A stretch of DNA of 64,000 nt from Coffea arabica (lineage: Eukaryota > Streptophyta > Magnoliopsida > Gentianales > Rubiaceae): the NCBI RefSeq assembly GCF_036785885.1, contig NC_092323.1:10920501-10984500 (forward strand), given 5' to 3'. The position numbers and the translations under genes were made by a program. The notes under the pieces were generated by a model. It saw only the letters and a program-made list of their open reading frames with translations, was not told the origin of the DNA and ran no database searches. Each line of letters starts with the position of its first letter. Within the stretch, counting starts at the first letter, position 1. Positions 22,391 through 35,076 of the stretch are shown in pieces.

Positions 22391-23654
22391 TATAAAATGT
22401 GAATGCCCATGCAGCATTAAAAGCATGTAAATTGTAGTTGGGATTGTTGATAAGTAAATTTAGATCAGAAATAATATCGGAGGTATATGGTTTGGTTAAC
22501 AACCGAAAACCATGGGAGAAATGTAAAAAGCTAACTAATTTGGTAATCAAAGATACTAATATGTTAAAGGTGAAATGTATGACGCCATGGATACATGATT
22601 TCTATGCCGTTGATTCCGAAAATTAAAACAGAAGGAAGCTCTACTGGAAAGTACAAAGACAGGGGGAAAATATAAAAAAAAGGTTCAAGCAAAGAAGAAA
22701 AATAAAGTAGCAAGCGTACATAACAACATAAATAAAGGATGCAAGAGGCATGCAGAAAAGCTCCACGCACCAACCTGATGGCAAGAAAGTCTGCTTGACT
22801 CTGGAGGAAGTAGAAGAAACAAAGAAAGGGAAGAAACCCAGATAAAGCAGAAGGCTTAATAGAACATTGTAAGCACACTGGCCGAGGCAGGCAACGGAAA
22901 AAAAAAAAAAAAAAAAAAACAGGCATGGGTACTTTCTTTAGCAACTATCCATGCAATGCAGTTTAAAAGTAGCAAAGCGCTGACCTTTTTTTTCCTCTGC
23001 ATAGCTGCTGCCATGAAACGAAGATCCATGCAAAGAAGGTTAAAACCAGTAAACAGCTGACCTTTTTTTCCATATGAATGACTATTGACATTGCACAAAA
23101 ACTGGTAAAGCTCGATAGAAGCAACTAAGGCAAAACTGAACACTGCAAAGAACAATGGCTCTGATGATGATGGAAAGACGTGCGATCTATTCAAAGCTCA
23201 GAGTATGGGCTACCAGACGTGGATGCTTCATGCAACACTCGGATCTTTATTGTTTATCAAGAAATTTCTGGCTAATCAATCAGAGCAACATTTGTATATT
23301 GGTAATAAAATAAAATTCGCGTCAATCAGCTCTTATCTGACAATGAAGCGCAGCTTAGTTAATAAAACGTGTTATTTATAGTCGATGGGTCATTATTGTT
23401 GATTCTCTTTTTTTTAAAAAAAAAATGAAACAAAATCCATTTTTTATTTAGTCGAATAAATTTCTTGTCTTTACGAGTACGCGACTTGTTTGCAATCACA
23501 TTAAATTGATAAGTAAATCCAAACAATAATATGAACCCACAACCAACATAAAATAGAAGACAAACCACAACCAACATTGAATTGAATGCATGACACATAA
23601 CTGAATGATCAAATGATTATTAAAAAAGAAAAAAAGAAAACCAACAGTAAATGA

Positions 23655-25490
23655 TCATTTCATCAGCTCCAGGACTCTCTTCCAAGCAGGGCGGCTGGAG
23701 ATGTCATTCCACCATGAATTCACATTCTTCCTCTCCCTAATCAAATGCCCCAATCCATTATCGGTCAATAAAAATGTGATGCCTGGAAGGTGACACATAT
23801 CTGCAATGGTATAATAATCCCCAGCAAGGTACTTGCTCTTCGACAGCCTTTCCTCGTACACATCAAGCACCTTATCGAGGTTGTCCGCAAATTTCTGGAC
23901 TAGTTTGAAATCTGAGGGCTCTCCCATCCTTGGCAGGACCTCCAGCTGAAGAACAAGACCATATATCATGTCATTGAAGTTGTGCGACTCCACTTCCAGC
24001 CATTGATCCACCAGTGCTTTCTCTTCCAAAGTGGTTCCCAAAAGGTTTGGACCATGGTCGGCATTCTTTGATGCATAGTACCTAACAATCGCCCTTGATT
24101 CTGTTCAAAAACAAAGACATTATTATTAATGTAACACTTTTTTTTTTTTTTTTTTGTATTTTTTGCTTTTACATGCACAACATATTCCTAGACCCAAAGC
24201 TATAAAAAAAAAATTACATTAAAAAATATGTATTAGTTGTCAATTAAAAAGATACTTAAAATTCTTGATTTTGGAGGAGGATATTTTTCTTGTTGTTCCA
24301 TGCTTCCATTTTCCACTCGGAAAACGAAGATGTCCGTCCTTTATTTCTGCAGTCTTACCAAATTTGATGTCTTATGCATGACTATCTATCTATATTTAGT
24401 CCCTCACTAATTCTTTATAAAATAAAGCTAATGTAAGACTTTTAACTAAAAGTTCGGAGAACCCTAACTAAAATTTGATAGGGACTTGTGATTTTATTTT
24501 TTATTTTTTTATTTTTTATATAGTACTCACTTTTTTTTTCTTCCTAAAATGGTACACATGTTGTGTGCGTATCAAAGGATTATCTACTTTTTTTTTGGTT
24601 AGAAGTCCCACATAGAATATATTTAAGTGGATCGATATGATGATATATTAATGAGTGATTGAATTGGTCACGACTTCAAAGATAGGAGCAAAATAGTTAT
24701 TTGTTGTACACACCGCCTAAGAAACGGATTCTACTAGGCTTTTCTAATTTTTTGATAGAAGTCCTGCATGAAGATTATAACTAGATTAGCAAATGGTGAT
24801 ATATAAATGACCAAATTAACTGTGACCCCAAAAATGATCCCACAACTACAAAACACAAACAGGTTTCTGGCAAAAATAACTTTGCATGAAGGATGAAGGA
24901 TGAGATTACTACCAAAGAGCCTGAAATCACCGTCCTCAATGACTGGAACTTGGCCAAAGGGCTGAAAAAGCAGAGGCAAAGCGGATTGGATAGAATTAGA
25001 CAAGAAGAAAAAACCTGACATTACCTGGAAACTTTATATAGTTGTAGTAAACTTTCTGCCTGTTTTTTCAGTCCTTGCCATGAAAATTGCAGTAGAGCTG
25101 GTTAATATATGCATATGCAGCGTTATATAATGATATTTTATGATTTTTGATCCCTCAATTTATCTTTCCTTTCCATTTTTCTTTCGGTTTATTACATCTA
25201 AATAATGAAAATTCAATACAGACGCGATGTTAGCATTTGACTGTATGTCACATTTGCGTAGAAAAAACGATTTGACAATTGACATGAGCAACAAAGAACG
25301 ACCTTGACTTGATGCAGGAAAACAAAAAAGGGTAAAAGATCACCTGAAGGGGAAGAAATTCAGGTTTTTTATGGTCACCAGTCTCAAGGTCTACATGCAC
25401 AACTTCAAAGTCCACTCCCATTTCTACTAGGCAAACTAGTACTCTTTGGGGGCAACCAGCAGTTACAGGCCCATAAACTTTAACTGCCAT
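23655..25490 (-). CDS. GSTF: Phi-class glutathione S-transferase (GSTF11/12-like)
   Basis: Three exons, 25344-25490, 24913-24961 and 23655-24100, encode 213 residues. The 49-nt middle exon is the standard GSTF gene structure. The thioredoxin-like GSH domain has FGQVPVIEDGDFRLFESRAI, whose ES pair contacts glutathione. The C-terminal helical domain includes VDQWLEVE and KYLAGDYYTIADMCHLP. The N-terminus reads VYGPVTAGCPQRV: the position where catalytic phi GSTs carry serine appears to be alanine. Arabidopsis GSTF12 (TT19), a flavonoid carrier, also has alanine there (AAC). This suggests weak classical conjugation and a possible ligandin role in the cytosol, which is inference. Intron 2 (about 0.8 kb) contains two diverged AGAAGTCC-type repeats. 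A TATAAAAA box lies near 25591-25598. Confidence 0.92.
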
Positions 25491-25589
25491 CCTCGCAAAG
25501 AATTGAACAATATGGCTATGAGGTTATGGTGAAGAAAGTTGCAACTATTGTGTTTCTGAACTTGTAATTGAGGAGGGTTCAGTCCCATT

Positions 25590-25600
25590 CTTTTTATAGC
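25590..25600 (-). promoter_or_regulatory. TATA box of the GST gene
   Basis: On the minus strand GCTATAAAAA lies about 105 bp upstream of the start codon, a normal spacing for a plant core promoter with a short leader. Confidence 0.55.
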
Positions 25601-25908
25601 CAATGCTGTTGCATCACAATTTTCACCCTCTGAAATATTGTCAAAACTGGGGGTTGTGATCACGTGAGACTTTGTACAATTTTGACATCTTGAATTTTCT
25701 TTTTATGGTTTTGTGTGACTTTGCATTACAAGTTGTCCAATTTGCATTGTCTGATACTTTGATTTGGAACAGTATTGGACAACTTGCTTTGGATTCTTTG
25801 GGGGTTGACTCCAAAAAAAAGCTCTTTGGGGGTTGGCACGTGAAAGCCAACAGTAACCGGTTAGCGGCACGGGCAGAGGGGCTGCTGCAGCTCTCAACTA
25901 CTCCCAAA

Positions 25909-26894
25909 GGGTACCTTTACGGTTAGCTTTTTCCTTAAAACTAATAATGATCGATAGTAAAAAGTCAAAATTAAATTAATAAATTTACTTTTCTCATTTA
26001 CTTCTTTTTTTTTTTGACTCCAAACATAAAAAAGAAGAAATTGAGATAAAAAAAAAGATCAATAAGAACTAGAAAATATCATTAAAGATTTGGTTTAAAA
26101 ACCTATAATGATATTTGTAATAAAAAAAGATCTGGTATTTTTTGTTTCTTATTTATTTGTTTTATATTCCCTTCCATCTTTTTTGTTTTATATATATTTT
26201 TTAATTTCCCTTCGATCTATTTTGTATTTGGAGAAAATCAAGATTTTGTAGGCCAAAATATAGGTTTTGAAAATCATTTCTTCTCTTCCAAAAAAAAAAA
26301 TAGAGAAAAAAGGCAAAAAGGAAAGGAAAGAAAAAAAGAGTAGTGAAACTGTAGGGGTGTTCACGAATCGAGCGGCTCGAGTACGAGTTCGAGCTAATTA
26401 AGTCGAACTCGAGCTAAAAAACATTAAACTCGTTGGCTCGGGAGCGGCTCGGGAGCTCAATTATATATTTTTTTTTATTTTTTATTTTTTATTTTAATAG
26501 TAAAATTACACATATATCCCTAATATTTTATTATTTATTAAAAAATTATTATTTTATTCATTTTTAAAAATAAATAATTATTTTTTATTTTTTTAAAAAA
26601 TAAACTTATTATTATTATTTTTTATTTTTTAAGTTTGAGCTCGACTCGAATTTGAGTCGAGCTCGAGCTCAAGTTTGACATTTTGAGCTCGTCGAGCTCG
26701 AGCTCTAGTTCGAGCTTCACAAAATTAACTGGAGGCTCAGCTCGACTAGGTCAAAGCTCGGCTCGACTCGGCTTGACTCGGCTCGTTTGCACCCCTAAGT
26801 GAAAGGATGAATTTGTCAATTTATTGAATTGATTATGACTTTTTACTATTAACTGTTAATTTTAATAGAAAAACTAATAGTAACACTTTAACCC
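25909..26894. mobile_element. Long-inverted-repeat DNA element with nested MITE
   Basis: The left arm (about 25909-25995) and the complement of the right arm (about 26800-26894) align over some 85-90 bases. They share GGGT...TTA at the outer end and AGTAAAAAGTCA inside. Identity is only moderate, so the element is old. No exact target duplication was found. Long, diverged inverted ends with no coding content suggest a non-autonomous Mutator-like element. The GAGCTCG-rich MITE at 26352-26797 sits inside it and so inserted later, or forms its core. Confidence 0.45.
26352..26797. mobile_element. hAT-like MITE rich in GAGCTCG repeats
   Basis: The ends are TAGGGGTGTTCACGAA and the complement of TTTGCACCCCTA. 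AGTGAAA(C/G) is found just outside both ends (26342-26349 and 26798-26805), 7 of 8 bases matching, with two extra bases on the left. An 8-bp duplication and TAGGGGTG ends fit hAT elements. The interior is an AT-rich core flanked by arms full of GAGCTCGA-type palindromes. Diverged relatives may lie near 35950-36200 and 37830-38170. Confidence 0.55.
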
Positions 26895-27519
26895 AAACCA
26901 TCGGGGGATTAAATACATGTTTTTAAAACATGTGAAGTTATGTGATAAAGTACCAAATTACATAGAGATAAAATGTGATTTACCCTTAATTAAATGGTAG
27001 ATGAAAGAGTTTAATTGAATGGCCATCACACAATCGTTTCAAAGAGATGAATAGAACTTGATTTTTGAAGCTATTTGGTGGTTGGAATCAATTTTTTACC
27101 CCGCTATCCTAGGTTTGAATTTGGAAGTGCTATCAGCACCACAAGACTGCTTATGATGACAGATGGACAGTTGTATCACCAAGCTACTATCGGAACTCTT
27201 GGCTAGATTATTCAGTTTCTTTTTTCTTTTTTGGTCAAGGAAATTAGCATGTCATCTATGCATCAAATGAATGAATCAGCTTCCTCAGATAATCTCCCGA
27301 CAAGATGATTTAGAGGGCTACTTCAACAAGTGACATTTCACCGGGCCAGAAATTTTTTTCGTCGAAGGGGCTTTCTATATCAAGGAACATAAGAGTTGCA
27401 GGCACAATTAATTCACTATCTACCTTGCTTGCAGCTGCATTTTAATTTCTAATGTACAAATCTTCTTCTCTGAACTATATAGTTTACGAGCTTCAAAGGC
27501 ATGTGAACTTGTATATGGT
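26895..27519. other. Intergenic stretch downstream of phytoene synthase
   Basis: No gene is seen. It is expected to include the 3' untranslated region of the minus-strand phytoene synthase gene, but no polyadenylation signal can be chosen with confidence. Confidence 0.4.
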
Positions 27520-30500
27520 TCAGCTCATGCCTTTTGCTAGCGTAGATGATGTTCTTGGAGGTACAAGAGACTTTGCATATGCCATTGGCAGAGCAAGTAA
27601 CTTCTTCGGTTTGCTAACATAAGCTCTCCTGTCAAAATTGTTGTAGTCATTGGCTTCAATCTCGTCGAGTATTTGACGATACAACAATAGCGATGCCCAT
27701 ACCTGCAATTGCCAAGATAAATCTGGATTTAATGGCCTGCTAGAAACTCAAAGGCAAAGGATATAAGTTCAAGTTACAATGCATATGTCAGGTTGCCCGT
27801 TGGGAGAAGAGAAAGGGGGGTGGTGGTGGTGGTTGTTTAGACGTATAATATCTGCAAACTGAAGCAGGATACAAACTGAAAATTGTATCTCATTGGTTTC
27901 AAGAAATTACTACACAAGTGAATCTGCATCAGGACTGTTAAGAGGAATTCTTAAAAGTAACAAGAAACAATGTATAAAAAGGCACAGTGAAATGTTAATA
28001 TATCATAACTGTTCTGGATGCAACGTAAAGTTAATCTAAGTGGAGGCCATTCTTTTCAATTAGCATTGGGTAAGATGGATCATAGAATTTTCCAAGTACA
28101 TTCAACCCATTTATGGTCATTAATTCACTCTTTGTGCATACCATTCAATCAAGTCATTAAGCCAAGGAGATAGAGACTTTGAACTTAACCAGGATCAGTT
28201 TAATGAATATTCACAAGTGCTTACAGGCCATCTGCTAGCAGAGTTGAGCTCGGTCACTCCTTTCTCTGCCTCATCAAAGAACTTCCTTGCTCTTTTCATT
28301 TGCTGCTTCATGAAATTCCTCCATTGGTCAGTGACCTTTCCAGCAAATATATCCTCATCTGAAAGCCCTGCCTGTGCTAATTCATCTTGGGGTAGGTAGA
28401 TCCTTCCTCTTGTAGCACTGAGCAAATTGAGCGCACATATACAGAAGATGTCAGAACTCTGAATCACCACTCTGTACAAGTTACTTTTGCTTGCAAAACT
28501 CTGATTAGTTTGCAGTATATATTGACTGACATTATGATTCTAGTTAAGCATTTTTCCAGCTCAATATTCACTCAACACTTAAGGTCACTTATATAAACTT
28601 TACCAAGATTCTTTTCCTTAGCCTCTATGCTCCCTTGGGAGCACATGCATTCACCCTATCATTGAAAAAGGTTTTGGCCCTTCATTACTTTTTCACTTTT
28701 TACCACCTTATGACACTTCAATCTGAGAGTGGACACCACTCAGTAAAACAAGGGGTTTAATCTATTTCAAAAGCAATTAACATTACCTAGAAGCTGCATA
28801 TATTGATGAATACTAGAACCAATAGATAAATCATTTCAAGATTTTGATACTTTTCACCATGATGGAAGGCAACCAGTAAGCTTGAAAAATAGCAACTGAC
28901 ATCCTTTTGGTTTTAGGCAACAGCAATTTGCTAGTGATGCATCAAAAGAATCATATGGTTTAGACTTACTCTTCTCCAACATCCCTTAGGATGTTAGTCA
29001 GCTGGTTAGCAATCCCTAATGCCAGGGCTGCATTATAGACACTTTCTACTGTTGCTTTTGATTCTGGTGCAATGCCCATAACTGGGACACTCATCAATCC
29101 AACGGTACCGGCCACATAGTAACAGTAGAGGTATAGCTCATCAAAGTTTTTGTATCTTGACTTCTTTAGGTCCATCCTCATTCCTTCAATCATGTCTCTG
29201 AATGGCTGCAAATGATGGTGTTCAAAATGGCAGAAGGAATGCTTAGTATATAAAGCACTTATTCTATAGCAAGAAGGTACTTCCAGTAAAACAAAAGAAA
29301 TCAACAAAAAGTGCAGAGAGCAAATAGTCAACATGTAATTTGTGCTAATGACATGTTACTGGTAATACATGACAAAGCATCGTTACAGGGCCTTTTAATT
29401 TAATTTTCATGTCAAAGGAGAGAGACTGGGAAATCAACAATATTAACAAACAGGTGTTTATGTCCTTTATCCAAAATAAATGGTAGATAAATACCACAAT
29501 CTGAACTTTTAAGATAACTCGGTGTACTAAATGGATCACTTATACTGACAAAACAGGTGTTTAAAGTCCTAGACCCAATTTTTTGAGGACAAAAGTCCTG
29601 TTACCCAGTATAGACAGCCAAGTGCTTTTGTTGACATAATTGAGACATGATTTACTCAGAAAGGCTAATGTTAAGTAGTTATGCGAAAGCAGCACTCAGA
29701 TTAAAGTTTGTTGTTTTCATCAGCTCACAAGGCTTAACAGAGTACTGACAGCAGAAAAACGAATCAAAATCAATAATGGTTTAGGAATCTTGACAACGGC
29801 ATTTCTCTTCAGAGTGTAAGGTGTGTTTGGGAACCAAAGAGATGACCATTAGAATATACAACCAAAAGTTAAACGAAATATGAGTTCTGACCTGGATGTC
29901 AACTGGAAACTTGGAAACAGTATCTGAAAGAGCAGCATCAAGCATATCAAAAGGACGACCTCTAAAGACATCTTCCAATCGCGCTTCCCACCTATCCAAT
30001 GCAGTTGGAGTTATATGTGATGCATTAGGCCCATCAACGAGCTCATCTGTTCTCCTGCACCAAACTGATAAAGATGGAAAAGCATATGTGTCAGAGGAGT
30101 TATTCCCGAGCATTCGAAACCTTAAGAATAATTGGGTTTTGCGAAAGTGTTTAAACCAGAAACTTTTATGTTTAATCTATTAAAGGTATCCATGTCAAAA
30201 AATGGACACAGATGATAGAAGGAAACTCTTTTGGCAGAGGATAATAGCTAAATGAAAAGTTTTTAAATTGTTCTAATACTTTCAAGCATCTATCAACCTA
30301 GAAGAGATCCTCCTCACTTAGCATTGCAAATTAAATTCTATCTGACAAAGCAATTAAATCAATAATACGCAAAAAATTATGTGAAAATAGTTAACTAATG
30401 GTCATATGCATTGTCAAATAACCACCATCCATTTTTAGGTTCATATGCTGTTTCTTTTCACAGTTGAAGCTCTTCAATCAGAAAGAAAGCTTTCTATGTT

Positions 30501-31763
30501 TATTTAAAAAATTCTCAATATACCACATGACAACTAAAAAAGTCTCAATATACCACATGACAACTCAGCCTTAAAACTTGATACAAGATTTTCAGATCGA
30601 CATGGTTCCAAATCTGATGTGGAAACAAGGGTGATGAAAATTTGGTCCAATTGCCATCTATTTTTCTGCAAATTTAGTTCAGAAGAATAGCTGCACTCCA
30701 TTCTCCACAATGATATGATAAGAACGTGAAGGATAACTAGATCTGTTCCAAATTTCAATTGCAAAATACGGTACATTATTCTCTGATTGAGGATATAAAA
30801 AGTAAGCAAATCTTCACTGTGGGGATTACAAGTTACTGTTTGTTTCAAAATGTTTGGGAGAAAAGAGAACCTATACTAATCACCAAGGATTAACTTGTCA
30901 AGCTCAAGAACTAGGTACATCCTTTTCCATGAGAACCTGGCAAAATTTCTAATTCAGGAACCACACTCTGTACTCAAACTAGCTTTCATGAGATCACTTG
31001 GACAATCTAGTATGTAAACGAATCAAGAAGGCTTCCCAAACCATTCAAACATAAACTACACCTGAATTAAAATCCTATTAGATAATCTGACTTTTATCAG
31101 GTCTATTAATCTACCAACAAAAGAATGTCATGTATCAGCACTTTACCATATATCGCCCAAATAGCTCTTCTTCTCTCAGGTGTCATTAGCATTGTTCCTG
31201 CACAGGATACAACTAAGATTAGAATCAGTACCTTAATTCACTTCCTTTTAACTAAAAAAATGGATAAAAGAGAGCTAACCCAAGTAAAAAGTCTGGGCAT
31301 ATTCAGCACATACTTCACCGCAGCGATCATAAGCTTCACTTAATATGTTTAAATTTCCTGGGAGAACAATATCGGGCTTCACGTCCCAATCTTCTCGAGA
31401 TCTCAATTGTCTATTAACCAAGGCCGCCTGCTTCAAAACCACATCATAAACCTTTTGCTCTGAAGACATGGCAATTTCTCCAGCTGGGCTAACCACTACA
31501 TTGGGAATCACAGAAAATTTGCCTCGGTTCTTCAACCTAGACCCTCCCAAGCAACAGTTTCTTGAATCTCCATTAAGATAGCCAGAATTCCACCTTTGTT
31601 GCTTGCCTTTCTCAAGTCTGCCATTGCACAAGCAGTTTTTACCCCGACCCACGAACCTGGACGAATCAAGAAGCCGGCTTCCTTCCCGTACCGGTTCCAG
31701 GAATGCAATGCTGTTCGTGACCTCTGAGATAGGTAAAACAACCCATAGCAAAGCAACAGACAT
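27520..31763 (-). CDS. PSY: Phytoene synthase
   Basis: Six exons: 31280-31763, 31147-31197, 29892-30064, 28970-29205, 28225-28417 and 27520-27702, encoding 439 residues. The inner exon lengths 51, 173, 236 and 193 nt fit the conserved plant PSY structure, and all splice sites are GT-AG. The enzyme condenses two geranylgeranyl diphosphates to phytoene, the first committed step of carotenoid synthesis, in plastids. The two aspartate-rich motifs are DELVD (residues 185-189, in [11 protein letters not shown]) and DVGED (311-315). The start MSVALLWVV matches tomato PSY1, and the first 100 or so residues are a plausible plastid transit peptide. An upstream in-frame extension has no ATG before 31763. 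The sequence favours a leaf/fruit PSY1/PSY2-type copy, but the subfamily was not tested. Confidence 0.96.
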
Positions 31764-32026
31764 GCTGAACTTGTTATCCTGGGAGGTCGAAAGTCTAAAC
31801 AATTCAAAAATTTTGTCTTTCCTTCTGTACGTTTCTTTGCCTGGCTAAATAAATTACTAGTATACTACACCCCACTTAAGTTTATCAAGCCTTAAACAAT
31901 TCCCCACTTCACTCTGTCACAGATAACATTATAAAACTTGCACAAACCAATTTATCGCCAACCTCCAATCTTCCTTCCAAAGTTCTTAAGCAACTCAAAC
32001 AATAAAAGAACCAGCTCCAGGGCTCT

Positions 32027-32465
32027 CTGCATAGTGAACCAAAAAAAAAAATAAATTGATATAACAGTTAACATTAACTAAAGCATAAAACTCAAACTCA
32101 AGTGTATAACAATAACAACAATATAAAATCAGTAAAACAACCTACTAGCAGCAAAGAGCAAGGATCTTCAAGAAATAGTACTATTAGATTTCTCATGGAG
32201 ACACAGACAATAAATTAAACAGAGGATTGCTATGTATCCTATTTCACTCAGCAGAGCAATGGGCTGTTCTATTTTTAGTCAATTTGATTAGAATAATCTC
32301 ACTTTCTACCGTCCATACACGTAAACCTAACTAGAAAAGGCAAAGACTCGACCTTTTATTATTAAAACAGAAACGGAGATATTGAAAGCAACAGTGACAA
32401 AAACCAAAAAAAAAAAAAAAACAAGTAAAATGCAATTGAACATCCATACAAGGAAGAAAACCCAC
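32027..32465 (-). other. Probable 5' UTR intron of phytoene synthase
   Basis: On the minus strand AATCAG|GTGGGT at 32465/32466 is a good donor and CTATGCAG at 32027 a good acceptor. They bound a 439-nt AT-rich interval upstream of the start codon. A leader intron is plausible, but nothing in the sequence proves it is transcribed. Confidence 0.4.
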
Positions 32466-33122
32466 CTGATTATTGGTCTGAAAAAGCTCAGAGAAGCCTC
32501 TAATTAGTTGAATGCCTGGTTTTTAAGGCATCAACATCACTGTAAAAAAGAATTCAAATGGATAACTAGCAAGCCGTCCTCTCACAACCTGACACCACTT
32601 AACTTGCTCTATAACTTTCCAGAATTCTTAACAAGATAAAGCAATGAAAACTCCTGTTTCTTCTTCTCTTTGATTTGTGTTTATTTTATTTGATTTTCTG
32701 TGGCAATTAATGCCACACACATTTTCCTTGTCCACTTGTGCAGCGTGGAATTTGAGTGATCCACATTCATACTTCGTTTACCATTTTTTTTCCCTTTTTT
32801 CTTTAATTTCTCTTCCTCTTCAATGCCAAATAAATTTATAGCTGTTAAAACTTGACACTTATTATTTTATTTTACATGTATCAAATTGGTACCAATTTAT
32901 TTTGTTTTTTTTTTTTTACAGGAACCTCAAAAAATTACAATCAAACGCACTAGAAAATTGCAATCAAACACAACCTTAGTCATTTAGTGGCTAAGATATG
33001 GGCCCACCACCACCTCCTGCATCTTCAAAGTCGTTTGGTCTGATTCTTGCAAGGATCCTGGTGTGGGTAGCATTTGATTGAACATGGGTCAAATGATATA
33101 CTACTAGTCTTTAGCAAAATTA

Positions 33123-33269
33123 GGTTGTGTTTGGATTGCATTTTCCGTCATTTTTCATGGAAAAATTACTGTAGCGATTTGATATATGTGAGGGAAAAAG
33201 GTGATAGGGAAATGTGATCACGGAAAACGATAATATTTTCCGACGAAAACCTTCAATCCAAGCAAGGCC
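33123..33269. mobile_element. Tourist-like MITE with TTA duplication
   Basis: The element is 147 bp. It begins GGTTGTGTTTGGATTG and ends CAATCCAAGCAAGGCC, giving inverted ends of about 16 bases with few mismatches. TTA lies on both sides (33120-33122 and 33270-33272). A 3-bp TTA/TAA duplication fits PIF/Harbinger (Tourist) MITEs. The middle contains ACTGTAGCGATTTGATATAT, found in related form at 17990-18115 and 43690-43800. Confidence 0.65.
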
Positions 33270-34685
33270 TTAGTCCATGGGTCAATTGAACATTTTTCTA
33301 TTATTTTATGCTCATTTGTCTTCTAAGAGTGTAAATCAAGAATATATACACTCTATATCTAGCATGTGAATCAATAATTTTATCTTTAGGATTTACCAAC
33401 AATGAGTGAAATCAAATTTCGTAGCTAACTTTGAGCAATACATCGTGGCTGGATTATATCATATCGATCAAAAACTAAAAATTAACGTAGATTTACAATT
33501 TTTCATTAGAATCCAACGCGAATTGCCCAAAATTGAGATTCAAAGAATATACATCAATTGTTAAATATAGAATTACATGATATAGCATTGAAATTTTTGA
33601 TAATGCAATTCAGACAGGCGCAAATATTTTAATATATGTGGGAATAATGGGACACAAAGAAAATTATGATTGCAGATACAAACTATAACTAAAGAAAAGA
33701 AAAGGTTACAAATTTTCAGATGCATCATTTCCCGTTGGAAACTAATTCCAATTTAACATTTGGCTAACAGTGATGTATATTTTGGCACACCGATTTTATT
33801 TTGATTTTAAAATGTTCGTTCGTTTGAGATTGCCAAATTAATGAAAAGATAGCTCACTTTGTTCTTAGTTCTGCAATCATTTTTTTTTTCACTCCTGCGA
33901 ATTTTTCTTCTGACTTATAGTTTGACCTTTTATTTAAAATATTTCTGCCCTTTATCAAGAGATAAAAAAAAAAAAAAGAAAGAGTGAGAGAGAGAATCTT
34001 GCCAAGTCCAACATGTTACATACAGGAGATAGAGGGTGCATTCTCCCGCCCAATGGGAATTGCCTGCATATAGATTAGCATTAGCAGCTTAATTAAGTCC
34101 TTAAGAATCTTAGCCAGTGGCGGCCACGTGTACTCGTTGACCAATCAGTGGAAGATAACGTTATCAAAATTGAGTGCGGGAAATGGTTAACTGCACACGT
34201 GTCAACTCGTGAATGGAATCGTTAGCCTTCTTTTGTGTCCAAACCAGGCGGTAGTGATAGTGGGCCCCACAGCAGGAAGTGCCAGTTCAGGTCTAAGTGG
34301 CAGGAAAAGTTCAATTTTCTCGCGGGGAGTTTGGACACAAATTATTCCAAAATCCAAATACTGGAGCACTTATTCTAACTTATATATGTGAAGTCAAAAT
34401 GTGATTATAAAAATATTCAAAAATATGTTAAAAAATGTATGTAAATAATATCTTTTTGCAAATATTTTTTAAAGAATTAATGGATTGGACGGTATGAAAA
34501 AAAGAGTATAAAATAAAGGTTTTGGATTTGAAATTATTCACTTACATTAAATTAAAAAAAAGAATTTTTTTTTTGTATTCGGCTTTCGTAGTCACCACGG
34601 TTACCTACACCTTTGAAAAAATTAGTAAATTCAGCTTCTCATCACTATTATGATTACGTATATTTTAGAGAGATCAAAAGTCGCT

Positions 34686-35076
34686 TACATAATTCTCACA
34701 TTAATAACGAAAATTGTTCAAATTCATGACCCTGATAGATAAAATGATCCATTAATACCAATTGAACTAATTTGAATTAGCACTTTGATTTGTCTCTATC
34801 CCTTACCCTGAATGAGCTGGTTGAAAAATCCCATATCTAAAAAATAGTGAGTTTTGCCAAAAATAAAAACAAAAAAGCTCTACATAATTCTCACGTTAAT
34901 AATAAAATTCATTCAAATTCATGACCTTTATAGATAAAAATGACCTATTAATACCAACTGAACCAACTTGAATTAGCATTTAAGGCTGATCTGTCTCTAT
35001 CTTTTACCCTAAATGAGCTGGATGAGAAAGCTCATATACTCTGAAAATAGTGAGTTTTGACGCAAAAAAAAAAAAA
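34686..35076 (+). repeat. Two-copy tandem duplication, period about 195 bp
   Basis: TACATAATTCTCAC starts both copies (34686 and 34881). Shared blocks follow in the same order: TTCAAATTCATGACC, ATTAATACCAA, GTCTCTATC, ATGAGCTGG and AATAGTGAGTTTTG. Many point differences show that the duplication is old. A third partial piece (AAAATAGTGAGTG) follows near 35085. Confidence 0.8.

Larger units (their letters stand above)
13560..23654. other. Ten-kilobase gene desert with scattered repeat fragments
   Basis: No exon chain or conserved protein frame is recognisable on either strand. The stretch is AT-rich, with long A/T runs (14239-14260, 15686-15706, 22899-22919) and TA microsatellites near 18435-18455 and 19130-19165. 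It contains a SINE-like copy (13885-13990), MITE fragments (17990-18115 and about 21240-21340), a paired motif (21891-22046) and a Helitron-like hairpin end (22311-22390). No gene is supported. Confidence 0.55.

Noticed and set aside
22564-23194. Overlapping minus-strand frames with hydrophobic stretches
   Set aside because: They arise from A/T-run translation (long F and L runs) and have no conserved motif.
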